From NCBI RefSeq assembly GCF_902497855.1, contig NZ_CABVHU010000001.1, positions 566,595 through 630,594 of the forward strand: DNA of 64,000 nt, given 5' to 3'. Of the stretch, positions 51,085 through 61,506 are shown piece after piece (positions within the stretch are counted from its first letter, which is position 1; each line of letters starts with the position of its first letter). This stretch comes from Pseudomonas fluorescens (lineage in GTDB: Bacteria; Pseudomonadota; Gammaproteobacteria; Pseudomonadales; Pseudomonadaceae). Under the pieces are notes generated by a model. The model made no database searches, had not been told where the DNA came from, and saw nothing but the letters and a program-made list of their open reading frames with translations. Made by a program: the position numbers and the translations under genes.

Positions 51085-51106
51085 AAGGACCTTCGGGTCC
51101 TTTTTT
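51085..51106 (+). terminator. Terminator downstream of tRNA-Gly
   Basis: The stem AAGGACC/GGTCCTT with TTCG loop is followed by a run of Ts. Confidence 0.88.
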
Positions 51107-51156
51107 CGTTCCAGTGGGAAGCCCGTTGCGCCTGCGGTCAGCGCTTCCATCGTGGG

Positions 51157-52308
51157 TTAATTCCGAAGTAACCGAGCTGTCGCACTGACAAAAACCAGCA
51201 GAACACTCACGCAGCCAAGAGCGAATGACAAGGTGCTCAGATGGGCGACCGCCCCGATAAATACGGGACCGATCAGAATCCCCGCGTAGCCCATCGAGAT
51301 AACAGCGGGGATCGCTACCGCCTGTGGCATACGTTGCTGGCGGCCAACAGCAGTAAAGAGCACAGGGACAATGTTTGAGCATCCAGCACCGACCAGAGCG
51401 TAGCCAATCAAGGACGCGGCCCAGCCATCGATTCCAAGCGACACGATCATGCCTGCGGCTGCGCAGAGTCCGCCAAGCGCAACGACGCGCACGCCGCCCA
51501 GTTTGCTGACGATGGCATCTCCTGTCAGGCGGCCCACCGTCATCGCAGCAGCGAAGGATGCGTAGCCCAAACCGGCGATGCTCGGCTCTAACCCTCGGCT
51601 CGAGACAAGGAAAACCGCGCTCCAGTCGAGTATTGCGCCTTCAGTGAGGAAGACGATGAAACAGAGCGCCCCTAAAAACAGCACGATACCCCTGGGCACC
51701 GCGAACATGGGTCCACCCCGTTCAGTGCCATAAGTCAGCAAAGCAGGCGCTGCCTTGTAAAGCGCTCCCAAAACGGTGGCAACGATGCAGAGCGCAGCAA
51801 TCAACGGATGCAGGCCCAAGGTCAGCAGAGCGGTCGTCGCCCCGGCGCCCAATATGCCTCCGACGCTGTAAAGGCCATGGAAGCCGGACTGAAGTGCCTG
51901 CCCGCTGTTTTTTTCGACGATGACGGACTGTATGTTCATGGCGCAATCAAGCATGCCCATGCTGGCGCCGAAGATAATGACGGCGATAACCAGACCCGGC
52001 AGCCACACCAAGGTGCTCAACAGCGGAAGAACGGCACACAAGACAATCGTCGACCAGATTACGACGGGGCGGCATCCATAGTGTGCAGTGAGATAACCAG
52101 CGAAGGGCATCGCCACGATAGATCCACCGCCCAGGCCAAGCAGCAGCAACCCCAGGCCACCATCGTCCAATCCTGCGCGTGCTTTAACCAATGGGACCAG
52201 AGGCGCCCATGCGGACATGAGCAAGCCCGCGATAAGGAAGGCGATGCGTGTAGACATCCGCTCGCTATGGTTAGCCGTGGGTACCAACACCGGCGATGGA
52301 GCATTCAT
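51157..52308 (-). CDS. MFS transporter
   Basis: This 383-residue inner membrane protein has about 12 hydrophobic segments. It resembles the YbjJ/fucose-permease-like MFS group, with GLLLLGLGGGSIVAMPFAG in the first half. Substrate and direction are not evident. It is the first gene after the tRNA, and its 3' end is close to the tRNA terminator. It starts a run of genes without REP elements. An internal ATG at residue 18 is an alternative start. Confidence 0.85.
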   Translation of the reverse strand: MNAPSPVLVPTANHSERMSTRIAFLIAGLLMSAWAPLVPLVKARAGLDDGGLGLLLLGLGGGSIVAMPFAGYLTAHYGCRPVVIWSTIVLCAVLPLLSTLVWLPGLVIAVIIFGASMGMLDCAMNIQSVIVEKNSGQALQSGFHGLYSVGGILGAGATTALLTLGLHPLIAALCIVATVLGALYKAAPALLTYGTERGGPMFAVPRGIVLFLGALCFIVFLTEGAILDWSAVFLVSSRGLEPSIAGLGYASFAAAMTVGRLTGDAIVSKLGGVRVVALGGLCAAAGMIVSLGIDGWAASLIGYALVGAGCSNIVPVLFTAVGRQQRMPQAVAIPAVISMGYAGILIGPVFIGAVAHLSTLSFALGCVSVLLVFVSATARLLRN

Positions 52309-52406
52309 AATTCTCGGTAATCCTTATCGATGATGCTAGCCATCGTTTACTCAGCTTAGAAGGTGCGGGTTTCGTATGTTTGTCGCGTGCCCGGGATTCG
52401 GAAAAC

Positions 52407-53441
52407 TTAGCGCCTGCGCTCATACGTTGCTCTATAGCTGCTTGGCGCGACGCCAAAGAAGTCACGAAAGCGCATATGGAAGTTGGCGAAACTACAGAAG
52501 CCGGTCGCAATCGCGATATCGGTGATCGGCCGATTGCTCTGCAGAATAAGCTGCCGCGCTCGAGTCAAGCGCAGCTCAAGGTAGTAGCGTGTGGGCGTGG
52601 CACCCACGAAACGGCAAAAGCGACGCTCTAATTGTCGTCGGGAAATGTTCACACACTCAGCCAGTTCGTCGATCGATAACGGCTCTTCGATGTTCTTTTG
52701 CATCAGTTCTAAAGCGAGCTTCAGGGTTTGTGGCAAGGTGGGGTCAGTGTCAACGATGACAGTCGATATCCCGGAGACTTCAGCGGTTTGATCGCAACTG
52801 AGTATTTCCTCGACAGCGTGGGTCAGCGACACGCCTTGTTTAGCGGTTATGAGCTCCAGCATCATTCGTAACGAACTGCTGGCGCCGGCGCATGTGATAC
52901 GGTTTCTATCTAATACGTGAGTCCGACAAGTGACCAGGACTTTGGGGAAAACATCCTCCATCATCGCTCGTCCATCGGGATGGAAGGCACACTCGACACC
53001 GTCCATAAGCTGAGCTTCCGCCAGGAAAAATGCACCGTTCCACAAACCGCCCATGGTCGAGCCAAGAGAGGCGACGTTACGTAGCTTGCGCCGTAGTAGT
53101 GGGTCGCTGATGAGCTTCACTCGTAAACCACCGGCGACGATGAGGACGTCGATACGATCCGGTAGTTGTGATAGCTCCAGGTCTGCTGAAATCGCAATTC
53201 CCAGATCGCTCATTACCAAACGGCCCTTGATGCCGACAGTCAACACCTCAAATGCCGGTGTCTCGCTAATCAGGTTGGCGGTCACCAGCGCATCGATAGC
53301 GCCGGTGAACGACATCATCGAGAAATTGTTCAAAAGCACGAAAGCTACACGAGTCACCGCCTGCGGCTTTATTGGTTTCTCCGCCGTATAGGAGTACCCC
53401 ATGTTTTTGTCTTTGAGCACGCTCTCGAATACGAATGGCAT
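52407..53441 (-). CDS. AraC-family regulator with GATase-like N-domain (GlxA/GbdR type)
   Basis: This 344-residue regulator has a DJ-1/PfpI-like N-terminal domain (about 25-200) whose nucleophile position reads GGLWNGAF, without the catalytic cysteine. A C-terminal AraC double helix-turn-helix follows (LSIDELAECVNISRRQLERRF and ITDIAIATGFCSFANFHMRF in overlapping frames of the motif). The pseudomonad members GbdR, CdhR and SouR sense glycine betaine, carnitine or sarcosine. With a ProVWX transporter and a Rieske oxygenase nearby, it is the best candidate regulator of this cluster. Confidence 0.88.
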   Translation of the reverse strand: MPFVFESVLKDKNMGYSYTAEKPIKPQAVTRVAFVLLNNFSMMSFTGAIDALVTANLISETPAFEVLTVGIKGRLVMSDLGIAISADLELSQLPDRIDVLIVAGGLRVKLISDPLLRRKLRNVASLGSTMGGLWNGAFFLAEAQLMDGVECAFHPDGRAMMEDVFPKVLVTCRTHVLDRNRITCAGASSSLRMMLELITAKQGVSLTHAVEEILSCDQTAEVSGISTVIVDTDPTLPQTLKLALELMQKNIEEPLSIDELAECVNISRRQLERRFCRFVGATPTRYYLELRLTRARQLILQSNRPITDIAIATGFCSFANFHMRFRDFFGVAPSSYRATYERRR

Positions 53442-53489
53442 AAAACCTCTTTGACACCTGAACGAATAGCTAAGAAACCGTTGCGGAAT

Positions 53490-54839
53490 CTAGGCAGCGG
53501 TTTTTGGAGCGGACAGCAACAAATCAAAGAATGATTGGCAGTCATCACTACCAGGCAATGCTTCAACACTGTTCTTGATGGCATTGCTGAGTGTGGCTCC
53601 CAAGCTGTCATCAGCCAGTAAATGGAATTTGGTAGTGAGTTCGTCACTCGACATAGGGTTGCCAGGGTCGCCCTTGGCCGTCGCGGTTGGGCTCGTAAGA
53701 CGCGTGCCGTCTTTCAGGGTCACCGTGACGCGGGACAGAATTTCCTCCGGGAACCTGGCGGACAGGTCAGGCGCCTCATGAAGAGTTATTTTCTCGCTGA
53801 TACTTAAGATGTCTGGCGCATGAATGGAGTCCCCGGTGACCTCTTTAGGGCCCAGCTTCCCGCGAACGATCAAGGCAGCCAAGGGGAACGCTAGCGCATA
53901 CTGGGCCTCGTCCGCATTCTTCGGGAAATGCCCCTGCAAGCACACAGACTCGTGGAAAGTTTCGACATCAATGGTCTCGATCAACTGCGCAGTGATGACT
54001 GGATGTGCTCGCATCAAATCGGTCATGGCCGTGAGTGCCGGTTGCGCCCAGCGACATACAGGCCACGGTTTGAAATATTGCTCGTCGATCTCCCAGCGGG
54101 CGCCGATGTCCTGCCAGAAAGTGGAAATCTCCAAAGGTTCAACGGTAGCGGCTGGAGCGCCAGTGACACCGAGCTGCGCCATCAGTAGTGCGTTCAGTCC
54201 GGCATACGCCCCGGCACCGTGGGCATCACGCAACATCGTCGGAAAGCTCACCAGGCGCATCATCGGGCACCTCGGGCCAAAGTATTCCGCGATACCCAGC
54301 GCATGACGGAACGTCGTTTCATCAAGCTTCAGCAGGCGGGCGCCAGCGCAAACCACCCCGATCCCGGAAAAGGCACCTGAGGCATGATATTCCGGGGCGG
54401 TGGCCATCAATGCCTGGCCCGCACGCAAGGCAGTCTCGTAGCCGATGCACAGTGCGCTGAGGAATTCTTCGCCGCTGATGTCTTTGCCCTGACTGCGATA
54501 CGCGTCAACCAATGCAACAATGGCCGGGACAACGGTTGCACCCGCATGCCCCTTGGAGGTGAAGTGACCTTCATGTGCATCCAGGCTATCAACGCAGAAA
54601 CCGCCTGCATACGCGGCGCCCAATGGATGTACGGCTCTGCCGTCGAACCAAAGGCGGCTGGACAGCTTGTTGGCAGAGTAGTGGGTGTCAGCGTAGGTTT
54701 TGAGCATCACGCTGGTTTGATTGTCACGAGCACCGGCGGCCACACCAATGATGTCGAGCAGGCAAGTTTTAACCAACTCGCGTGTATGCAGGGGGGCGTC
54801 CTTGAAACTGAAATTCTGGACGAATGAATACAACTGCAT
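53490..54839 (-). CDS. MmgE/PrpD-family protein
   Basis: This 449-residue protein belongs to the MmgE/PrpD family, which includes 2-methylcitrate dehydratase and several poorly known dehydratases, isomerases or decarboxylases. Family features include the N-terminal helical segment (LLDIIGVAAGAR), the conserved HxGH-like KGHAGATVVPA and the lid domain. The usual prpBC partners are absent, so a methylcitrate role is unlikely. It follows proX in the same direction after 86 bases and is probably part of that operon. Substrate unknown. Confidence 0.85.
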   Translation of the reverse strand: MQLYSFVQNFSFKDAPLHTRELVKTCLLDIIGVAAGARDNQTSVMLKTYADTHYSANKLSSRLWFDGRAVHPLGAAYAGGFCVDSLDAHEGHFTSKGHAGATVVPAIVALVDAYRSQGKDISGEEFLSALCIGYETALRAGQALMATAPEYHASGAFSGIGVVCAGARLLKLDETTFRHALGIAEYFGPRCPMMRLVSFPTMLRDAHGAGAYAGLNALLMAQLGVTGAPAATVEPLEISTFWQDIGARWEIDEQYFKPWPVCRWAQPALTAMTDLMRAHPVITAQLIETIDVETFHESVCLQGHFPKNADEAQYALAFPLAALIVRGKLGPKEVTGDSIHAPDILSISEKITLHEAPDLSARFPEEILSRVTVTLKDGTRLTSPTATAKGDPGNPMSSDELTTKFHLLADDSLGATLSNAIKNSVEALPGSDDCQSFFDLLLSAPKTAA

Positions 54840-54925
54840 TTCATGATTCCTGAATGATGAAGCAGAAACGGATGAAAAAGTTGCCCAGGGAAGGGCAACC
54901 TTTTATGCAGATTTAAATGAAGGGA

Positions 54926-55969
54926 CTAATTTTTTGCGGTCGATGTATTAGCCGCGGCGCGTGCGTCTGCCAGCCAGCTGTCGTATTCCGCGCGATGGGC
55001 CGCGATCCATTCCTTGGCGTGACGAGTAATGTCAGCTGCACTTTTTTCACCATTGTGCATTTTGAGATTTTGCGCGCTTTCATCGTCGGTAGTGATCTGC
55101 ATTTCAGACAGGAACTTCACGGCAGCCGGATTTTTCTCGGCGAACTCTTTGTTGATTACCGCTTTGACACTGTCTACGGCGAAACCAAGGTTTTTACCAT
55201 TAAAGGTAGTGTTGACATCGTTTTTGCCACCTGGAAGATCCGTACGCGGCACGGTTAGCCAGACAACATCTTTGCCTTCGACCAGAACACCGGAGATCCA
55301 CTGAGGCACCCAGGTGTAATAGAGAATCGGCTTGCCTTGTTTATAACGAGCAATGGTGTCAGCCATCAAGGCAAAGTAGGAGCCCTGGTTGTTTGTGACG
55401 GTTTTTTCCAGGCCATAGGCTTTCATATGGTGGGCAATGATCAGCTCACAGCCCCAACCGGGGTTGCAACCTGTCAAGTCGGCTTTACCGTCGCCATTAC
55501 TGTCGAACAGCTTGGCAATTTCTGGCTTTTTCAAATCATCGATATTGGTGATGTGGTACTCATCAGCCGTTTTCTTATCGATCATGTAGCCCTGCAACAC
55601 ACCCGGCATAATGTCGCCGGTTTTCACCATCGTCTCATCGCCGCCGGCCTTCTGGTAGAAAGATTTGTGCAGCTCCTCCCACAGATGTACCGAGAAATCA
55701 GCGTCACCATTGGAAATCGCTACCATCATAGTGGAGTACTCGGTTTCCTTGGGTGTCTCAACGTCGTAGCCCAATTCCTTCAGACCCGCCATTGCAATCT
55801 CTCCGCGAAATCGCTCTTCGGCGATTGACGGGAAAATGGGAGTGATTGATACCCCTTTTCCGGGCAACTGTGCCGTAGCGGCCGATGCAAAAACAGGTGA
55901 AACCGCTAGTACTAGAAGCGCCACAGAATGAATGAATTTCTGTTTTATGCCGACTGTTGTGAAGTTCAT
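54926..55969 (-). CDS. proX: Betaine ABC transporter binding protein, ProX type
   Basis: This 347-residue periplasmic protein has a signal peptide ending near VFASAATA. It is strongly like E. coli ProX: KLFDSNGDGKADLTGCNPGW and a YYTW box are shared. The three tryptophans that form the cation box in ProX are kept at residues 97, 172 and 220. The ligand should therefore be a quaternary ammonium compound. It is the third gene of a proV-proW-proX set, in the E. coli order. Confidence 0.92.
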   Translation of the reverse strand: MNFTTVGIKQKFIHSVALLVLAVSPVFASAATAQLPGKGVSITPIFPSIAEERFRGEIAMAGLKELGYDVETPKETEYSTMMVAISNGDADFSVHLWEELHKSFYQKAGGDETMVKTGDIMPGVLQGYMIDKKTADEYHITNIDDLKKPEIAKLFDSNGDGKADLTGCNPGWGCELIIAHHMKAYGLEKTVTNNQGSYFALMADTIARYKQGKPILYYTWVPQWISGVLVEGKDVVWLTVPRTDLPGGKNDVNTTFNGKNLGFAVDSVKAVINKEFAEKNPAAVKFLSEMQITTDDESAQNLKMHNGEKSAADITRHAKEWIAAHRAEYDSWLADARAAANTSTAKN

Positions 55970-56036
55970 TATCGTTTACCTTGGCTTGGTTAATATGTTG
56001 GCAGTTCTTTTGGTTCCTGACGCGCGGCTAGGCGGG

Positions 56037-57002
56037 TTAACTTTCTTTGGGACTAACTTCTATTTTTGTAACAGTGTTTTTTCTCTTCAGGCGATAAATG
56101 ACGCCGGCCGGGCCTGTCTGGTACCAGCGCTCACCTTTGGTTGCCCTGTTACTGCGTTCGCCCATTGCCTGGGTCAGGCGGTCGAGGAAAATCGCCAGCA
56201 ATACCAGCCCCAATCCACTGACGGTTGCCAAGCCCATATCAAGGCGGCCAATCCCGCGAAGTACCATCATCCCCAACCCGCCAACCGAAATCATTGACGC
56301 GATCACCACCATGGAAAGCGACAACATTAATGCCTGATTCAGACCCGCCATGATTGTCGGTGCGGCCAAAGGAAGTTGAACCCGCCTCAGCATCTGGCGT
56401 GGGGTGCATCCAAAAGCCCGGGCCGCCTCAACCTTGTCTTCCGGTACCTGGCGAATTCCCAGATTGGTGAGCCTGACCAGTGGTGCTACCGAAAAGATAA
56501 TCGTGACCAGTACACCCGGTACGTTTCCGATACCAAACAGCATCACGACGGGTACCAGATAAACAAATGCAGGCAGTGTTTGCATGGCGTCGAGTACCGG
56601 ACGCAGAAGCATCTCCAGTCGGTCACTACGGGCACACAGGACACCCAGCGGTATGCCAATAACTGCGCAGAAAAACAGTGAAGTGAGCACCAGGGCGAGG
56701 GTAATCATGGCGTCATTCCACACGCCGATCACACCTAATAGAGTGAGAGTAACGAAGCAAAGGATACCTATTTTTCTCCCTCCTACCTGCCAGCCAAAGA
56801 GCGTCGCGATGATAATGAATATTGATGGAGGAATAGCCAGCAATCCGTACTGAATACCATTAAGTACCTGGTCGATAGGCCATCTTATCGAGCGAAATAT
56901 CTCGCGGAAATTATGGACCATATAATTCAGGGCAACTTCCACCCATTGGCCCAAAGGGACGTTGATGGATTGAAACGGGTCTAGAAAACTGAATTCGTTC
57001 AT
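56037..57002 (-). CDS. proW: Betaine ABC transporter permease, ProW type
   Basis: This 321-residue permease has several hydrophobic segments and the EAA loop AARAFGCTPRQMLRRVQLP. TLPAFVYLVPVVMLFGIGNV is typical of ProW/OpuAB. An N-terminal extension ahead of the first helix is present. The ATG at 57002 has AGGTGA upstream; a TTG ten codons earlier is less likely. It lies between proV and proX. Confidence 0.92.
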   Translation of the reverse strand: MNEFSFLDPFQSINVPLGQWVEVALNYMVHNFREIFRSIRWPIDQVLNGIQYGLLAIPPSIFIIIATLFGWQVGGRKIGILCFVTLTLLGVIGVWNDAMITLALVLTSLFFCAVIGIPLGVLCARSDRLEMLLRPVLDAMQTLPAFVYLVPVVMLFGIGNVPGVLVTIIFSVAPLVRLTNLGIRQVPEDKVEAARAFGCTPRQMLRRVQLPLAAPTIMAGLNQALMLSLSMVVIASMISVGGLGMMVLRGIGRLDMGLATVSGLGLVLLAIFLDRLTQAMGERSNRATKGERWYQTGPAGVIYRLKRKNTVTKIEVSPKES

Positions 57003-57050
57003 GCTAATCACCTGAATGTCCGAACCTGGCAAGCCAGCAAATAGAGACTA

Positions 57051-58088
57051 TTAGTGTCGGCTCATTGTCTGAAGCAGTAGGCTCTTGGAGATCGTGCCTT
57101 TGAACACACCCTGGCGATCCAGCACGGCAACTGGATTAACGGCATCAGCAACGATGTGAAAGACGTCCTGCAGGAGAACATCGTCGCGCAGCGTAGGAGT
57201 TGATTGATCCATGGCGTACGGATGCTCTGCGCAAATTTTGGCAACATCACCAGCCTTGAGGATCTTCGAGGCATCAAAGCCTTTGAAGAAAGCTCTGACG
57301 TAATCGTTCGCGGGGTTGCAAAGCAGCTCTTGCGGAGTACCTATCTGTACTACCCGGCCACCCTCCATGATCGCAATGCGGTGGCCGATGCGAATCGCCT
57401 CGTCAATGTCATGGGAGATGAAGATGATGGTGCGATGCTGTTCTGCCTGCAGGCGGATCAGTTCGCCCTGCATTTCGTGGCGAATCAACGGGTCGAGTGC
57501 CGAGAAGGCTTCGTCCATCAGCAAGATGGCTGGGTCATTGGCCAGCGCTCGGGCCAGGCCTACCCGCTGTTGCATACCGCCGGACAGTTGGTGCGGATAG
57601 CTGTAGGCGTGGCCATCGAGCCCCACCTGCTTGAGTGCTTCGATTGCACGTTTATGCCGTTCACTTTCCTCGACGCCCGAGATCTCCAGGCCGAAAGCAA
57701 CGTTGTCGATCACACTCATGTGGGGCATCAGGGCAAACGACTGAAACACCATGCTCATGTCTTTGCGACGAACGCTCAGGAGATCAGCATCCGACAGACC
57801 GGTGATTTCATGGCCGTTAAGATGGATGGTTCCGGAGGTTGGCTCGATCAATCGATTGAACAACCGGACCATCGTCGACTTCCCGGAACCGGAAAGCCCC
57901 ATGATGACGAAAATCTCTCCACGTTTTACGGAGAAACTGGCATCAAAAACGCCAACGACTTGACCGGTTTTGCTGAAAATTTCACTTTTATCAGCACCGC
58001 GAGCCAGCATCTCCATCGCAAGCTTTGGCTGAGTACCAAAGACTTTGTAAATGTTTTTTACCGAGAGTATCTCGTCACCAAGACTCAT
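57051..58088 (-). CDS. proV: Betaine ABC transporter ATP-binding protein, ProV type
   Basis: This 345-residue ATPase has Walker [11 protein letters not shown]-loop [11 protein letters not shown], signature LSGGMQQR and Walker [12 protein letters not shown]. The N-terminal stretch before the ATPase core ([14 protein letters not shown]) marks ProV/OpuAA. The C-terminal CBS region is shorter than in the 400-residue E. coli protein, so ionic-strength gating may differ. The ATG at 58088 is the first gene of the operon. Confidence 0.93.
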   Translation of the reverse strand: MSLGDEILSVKNIYKVFGTQPKLAMEMLARGADKSEIFSKTGQVVGVFDASFSVKRGEIFVIMGLSGSGKSTMVRLFNRLIEPTSGTIHLNGHEITGLSDADLLSVRRKDMSMVFQSFALMPHMSVIDNVAFGLEISGVEESERHKRAIEALKQVGLDGHAYSYPHQLSGGMQQRVGLARALANDPAILLMDEAFSALDPLIRHEMQGELIRLQAEQHRTIIFISHDIDEAIRIGHRIAIMEGGRVVQIGTPQELLCNPANDYVRAFFKGFDASKILKAGDVAKICAEHPYAMDQSTPTLRDDVLLQDVFHIVADAVNPVAVLDRQGVFKGTISKSLLLQTMSRH

Positions 58089-58536
58089 AACCCCTCCTGC
58101 TGCAATTACGACGTAAGATCAAGAATTCAGGTGTACGTGTCTTGATCAGTTAAGACGGTGCTTGTGGGGGCAGTCAAACTGGGAAAAAGGTTGGGAATTA
58201 GTCATTTTGACCATCCTCTTTATTATGTGATGTTTATTATTTTTGTTTTATCGGCGCTGAATTCAGCAGTACCTTGAGAGCCAAGTTATTACCTAAAAGA
58301 GTCAGCGTCTAACAACATTTCCTCCAGCCAATCAATAACGTCATGTTATCAATCATTTAGTTATGTCAATTTGCGACTGCGGCAGTGCCGATTGCGAAGA
58401 CGACTGCCGCTGGACCTGTCTTAGACCCATCGTTTCAGCTACGCTGCAGCGTAGGCTCTAGGTGAAACCCTCCTGCCGATCTCGTCCCTAACGGCCCTCC
58501 AAGGGGCCCCGAACCGGATATTCAATACTCTAGGTT
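58089..58536. other. Intergenic promoter region between proV and the LysR gene
   Basis: It has 448 bases with no credible gene. The part near proV is AT-rich and is the likely proV promoter region. The part near the LysR gene contains small dyads such as AGCTACGCTGCAGCGTAG. No REP element is present. Confidence 0.7.
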
Positions 58537-59490
58537 ATGGTTAAGCACATCGATCCAGACATGACGCTGCTGAAAATGCCGTCTCTGAAAGCCGTGAAGT
58601 CATTCGTAGCAGCCGCCAAATATCAGAGCTTTACGCGTGCGGCAGAAGCACTGTGCGTTACTCAAGCGGCAATCAGCCGTCAGATTCGGGAGCTTGAGGC
58701 GTACCTTGGGGTAGATCTCTTCAAAAGGGTAGGTCGAGCGGTGGAGTTAACGGAAGCCGGATCCATATTTTTTGATGCGGCACAGATATCTTTCGTCAAC
58801 ATTTCCCAGGCTGCGGAACGCATTCGCACCAACAATGCAGGCAAGCGCACGTTGACGCTTTGCTGTTCTCCCGCGTTTTCAGCCCTCTGGCTCGCAGCGA
58901 AACTGCCGGGGTTTTTTACCAAGAACGCAGACATCGACCTCAATCTGGTGACCACTCAAAACTTTTTGTCGATGGAGCCGGGTGTTACTCCAGACATCTT
59001 CATCACCAAAATGGCCAGGATTCAGGATGGCTACCGCAGTTATCCGTTGTTTCATGACGTCATCTACCCGGTGTGCACACCTCGTTACAAAGAGGAGCAC
59101 CCTGAGCTGTCCAGCCTGGAAGGATTACGCGACGGTGTTTTGCTAAACCTCAGCCCCTATGGCAGATCCCAGGTAGCGGAGCACGTTGACTGGGGCGTTT
59201 GGCTGGCTTATCACGATGTTGATATCGAGAAACGCCCCCACGACAGCCCTCACGTTTTCAACGCGAACGACTACAACCTGGTAATCAGCATGGTGTTGAC
59301 ACATCAGGGCGTAGCCCTCGGATGGAATCACCTGGTTGCAAACCTGATCGAAAACGGCACGCTGATTCGGCCGATCGAAGAAGAAGTCGTTCTCCATGAA
59401 AGTCAGCACTATCTTACATTTCGTGAAGACCGGATCAATGACGACGCCTGTTGCCGGCTCCGCGACTGGATTCTCGCCCAGTTTTCCTGA
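58537..59490 (+). CDS. LysR-family regulator, GcvA-like
   Basis: This 317-residue regulator has an N-terminal helix-turn-helix (SFTRAAEALCVTQAAISRQI) and a C-terminal inducer domain of the GcvA/AmpR type. It is divergent from proV and convergent with the Rieske oxygenase. It could control either the transporter or the catabolic genes. The inducer is unknown. Confidence 0.9.
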   Translation: MVKHIDPDMTLLKMPSLKAVKSFVAAAKYQSFTRAAEALCVTQAAISRQIRELEAYLGVDLFKRVGRAVELTEAGSIFFDAAQISFVNISQAAERIRTNNAGKRTLTLCCSPAFSALWLAAKLPGFFTKNADIDLNLVTTQNFLSMEPGVTPDIFITKMARIQDGYRSYPLFHDVIYPVCTPRYKEEHPELSSLEGLRDGVLLNLSPYGRSQVAEHVDWGVWLAYHDVDIEKRPHDSPHVFNANDYNLVISMVLTHQGVALGWNHLVANLIENGTLIRPIEEEVVLHESQHYLTFREDRINDDACCRLRDWILAQFS

Positions 59491-59605
59491 GCGTTTAGAA
59501 GAAAGGACCACGGGCAGTGGCTGAGCAGTCACTTGGGTTGCGGGGAGGGGAGTAGGACGGACGCCCACGGCTAACGGGTACTTCTTCAGGGAGAACTGAA
59601 AGGTG

Positions 59606-59642
59606 TGCCGGTGGTGATCATTCGTGGTTCTCACCACCGGCA
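59606..59642. terminator. Hairpin between convergent LysR and Rieske genes
   Basis: A perfect 12-bp stem TGCCGGTGGTGA/TCACCACCGGCA with a 13-base loop lies in the short convergent gap. It lacks a T run but is placed to stop both transcripts. Confidence 0.6.
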
Positions 59643-59651
59643 GTGACGCAC

Positions 59652-60887
59652 TTAGCCGACAGATCTTAACGGGATCGTGTCATTGAGCTGCTCAAGCATC
59701 GTTTTGCAGTACCAATCATCGAACTGACACACGCCAATTTCGCTGGCCACCGATAACGGACCTGGCTCGTAAGCAGGAGAGCTGACGCCGACCTGTGCGC
59801 CTTCAACCAAGGTGCGGTCCTGGTCATTGGTTGCCAGCCAAACCTTGGTGAGGCGGTCAATGTCGTAGTCGACACCCTCCTGCGCGTCCTTCTTGACAAT
59901 CCATTTCGTAGTGACCAGTGTCTCGCCCGGACCGATCGGCAGAACGCGGAAGCTCAGTGCGTGATCACCCAAAAAGTGGTTCCAGGTTGATGGGTAGTTG
60001 AAATACAGCAGCGCACCGATGTTGGCTTCACCGGTTGTGTCCAACCGGCCAGCGACCGCAGGCTTGCCATCCATGGTGTAGCTGACGGCCCCGGAAAACA
60101 GGGGGATGCGCGTCATTCGGAAACGACCTTCATCATCCATGACCAATCGGCTAGGCAGACCTGCCGCCTCGCAGCGATCCCAGTGCTCTTTGAGTTCGAG
60201 ATCTTCATCGCCGCCGGCGCCGCCCACTGATGGGTTGTCCACGAATGAGTGCATCAATTCCGGGTGAGTGCAGTCGCAGTGGTAGCACTCACGGTTGTTC
60301 TCGAAAACCAGTTTCCAGTTGCCTTTCTCGATGATGTTCGACTCAAACGCGACTTTGCAGTCGTCCAGGTTATGAGGCGCAACGAAAGGGGTGACGGATT
60401 TTCTGAACGAAGAAAAGTCTGGGGCGACGTCAGCAACACACACATAAATGTATGTTTCGACGACCTCACAATGCACGGATTTCAACCCATGCTGAGACTT
60501 GTCGAAATCGTCCCCCATGTTCCCGGCGAACAGCAGGCGGCCATCCAGTTCGAATGTCCATTTGTGGTAAGGGCACACCAGCTTGGCGACCTTGCCGCTT
60601 GCTTCCGGGCACACCTTGGAACCGCGATGACGGCAGGAGTTGTGGAAGGCCCGAATCTGTTTGTCTGCGCCACGGACGACCGCGACGGGGTAGTCGCCGA
60701 CTTGCAGCGACAGGTACTGACCCGACTTCTCCAGCTCAAATGTGTGCCCTGCGAAGATCCAGCTTTTGTGCCAGATCTGTTCCAGATCCTGCCTGTAAAC
60801 ATCTGGGTCGCTATAGAGGGCACCTGGCAGCGCATGGTCAGGCTTGCGCTGCGCAATAAGATTTGAAACTGCCGATTTAGTGCTCAC
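59652..60887 (-). CDS. Rieske non-haem iron oxygenase alpha subunit, GbcA-like
   Basis: This 411-residue oxygenase has the Rieske cluster ligands Cys85-x-His87 and Cys105-x2-His108 (SCRHRGSKVCP, LVCPYHKW). The mononuclear iron histidines are at 203 and 208 (ECYHCDCTHPE). It is closest in character to GbcA and stachydrine demethylase, which remove a methyl group from quaternary ammonium acids. I chose GTG 60887, with GGAG upstream; a TTG start at 60911 is possible. No ferredoxin reductase (GbcB) gene is in the window. Confidence 0.88.
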   Translation of the reverse strand: MSTKSAVSNLIAQRKPDHALPGALYSDPDVYRQDLEQIWHKSWIFAGHTFELEKSGQYLSLQVGDYPVAVVRGADKQIRAFHNSCRHRGSKVCPEASGKVAKLVCPYHKWTFELDGRLLFAGNMGDDFDKSQHGLKSVHCEVVETYIYVCVADVAPDFSSFRKSVTPFVAPHNLDDCKVAFESNIIEKGNWKLVFENNRECYHCDCTHPELMHSFVDNPSVGGAGGDEDLELKEHWDRCEAAGLPSRLVMDDEGRFRMTRIPLFSGAVSYTMDGKPAVAGRLDTTGEANIGALLYFNYPSTWNHFLGDHALSFRVLPIGPGETLVTTKWIVKKDAQEGVDYDIDRLTKVWLATNDQDRTLVEGAQVGVSSPAYEPGPLSVASEIGVCQFDDWYCKTMLEQLNDTIPLRSVG

Positions 60888-61506
60888 GGTCAACACACTC
60901 CAAAATACCAAGGGGGCGACACGTTCAGCCTGCTCTGCGAGGCGAGGCCAAACGGTCTTGAGTTCGCAGTACCGTCTGTGGATGCAAGCCCATCAAACCG
61001 TGCTGCTTCTATCCGCGAACCGGAACGGTTTGCCACGTCCGGGAAGCGCCTTACGAAAAAAATGTGCCTTCTTGGATGGTGGTGCCATCCGTGCACTCAT
61101 TTCGTTCGAATCCTTACTGATGCAGACAATTCTGTAATGCCGATGTTTGCATCAATAGCAATATTTTCTACAGCTCCTTATTCGAGCTCGGGCAAACGGA
61201 TTCTAACTAATGGGACGAGTGTACGAGAAGTCTTCGTCGCCAATTCGTCGGTAGATTATCGCTGTTGTAAGGCTACGACGGTAATCATGCACCAACAAGA
61301 AACTTTTACGCTGATCAATGCATAAACAAATGTTATCGATTGAAGCTATGACCTCAGTGGCTATCTTTTAAGTCATTGAATATCAAGGAGAAAATATTTT
61401 CTGCGGTGCTCGATTTTTCGATCTGAGAACGTATACGCCAGAAATACACGCTATTGACCGCCTTCTTGGCCCATGCCAGTCTGGATTCAACAGTTAACCG
61501 TGTTAG
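60888..61506. other. Long AT-richer intergenic region
   Basis: It has about 620 bases between the Rieske gene and the GntR remnant. Small open frames exist on both strands (for example 61354-61548 minus) but show no recognisable family or ribosome site. It may contain the Rieske promoter and decayed sequence. Confidence 0.6.
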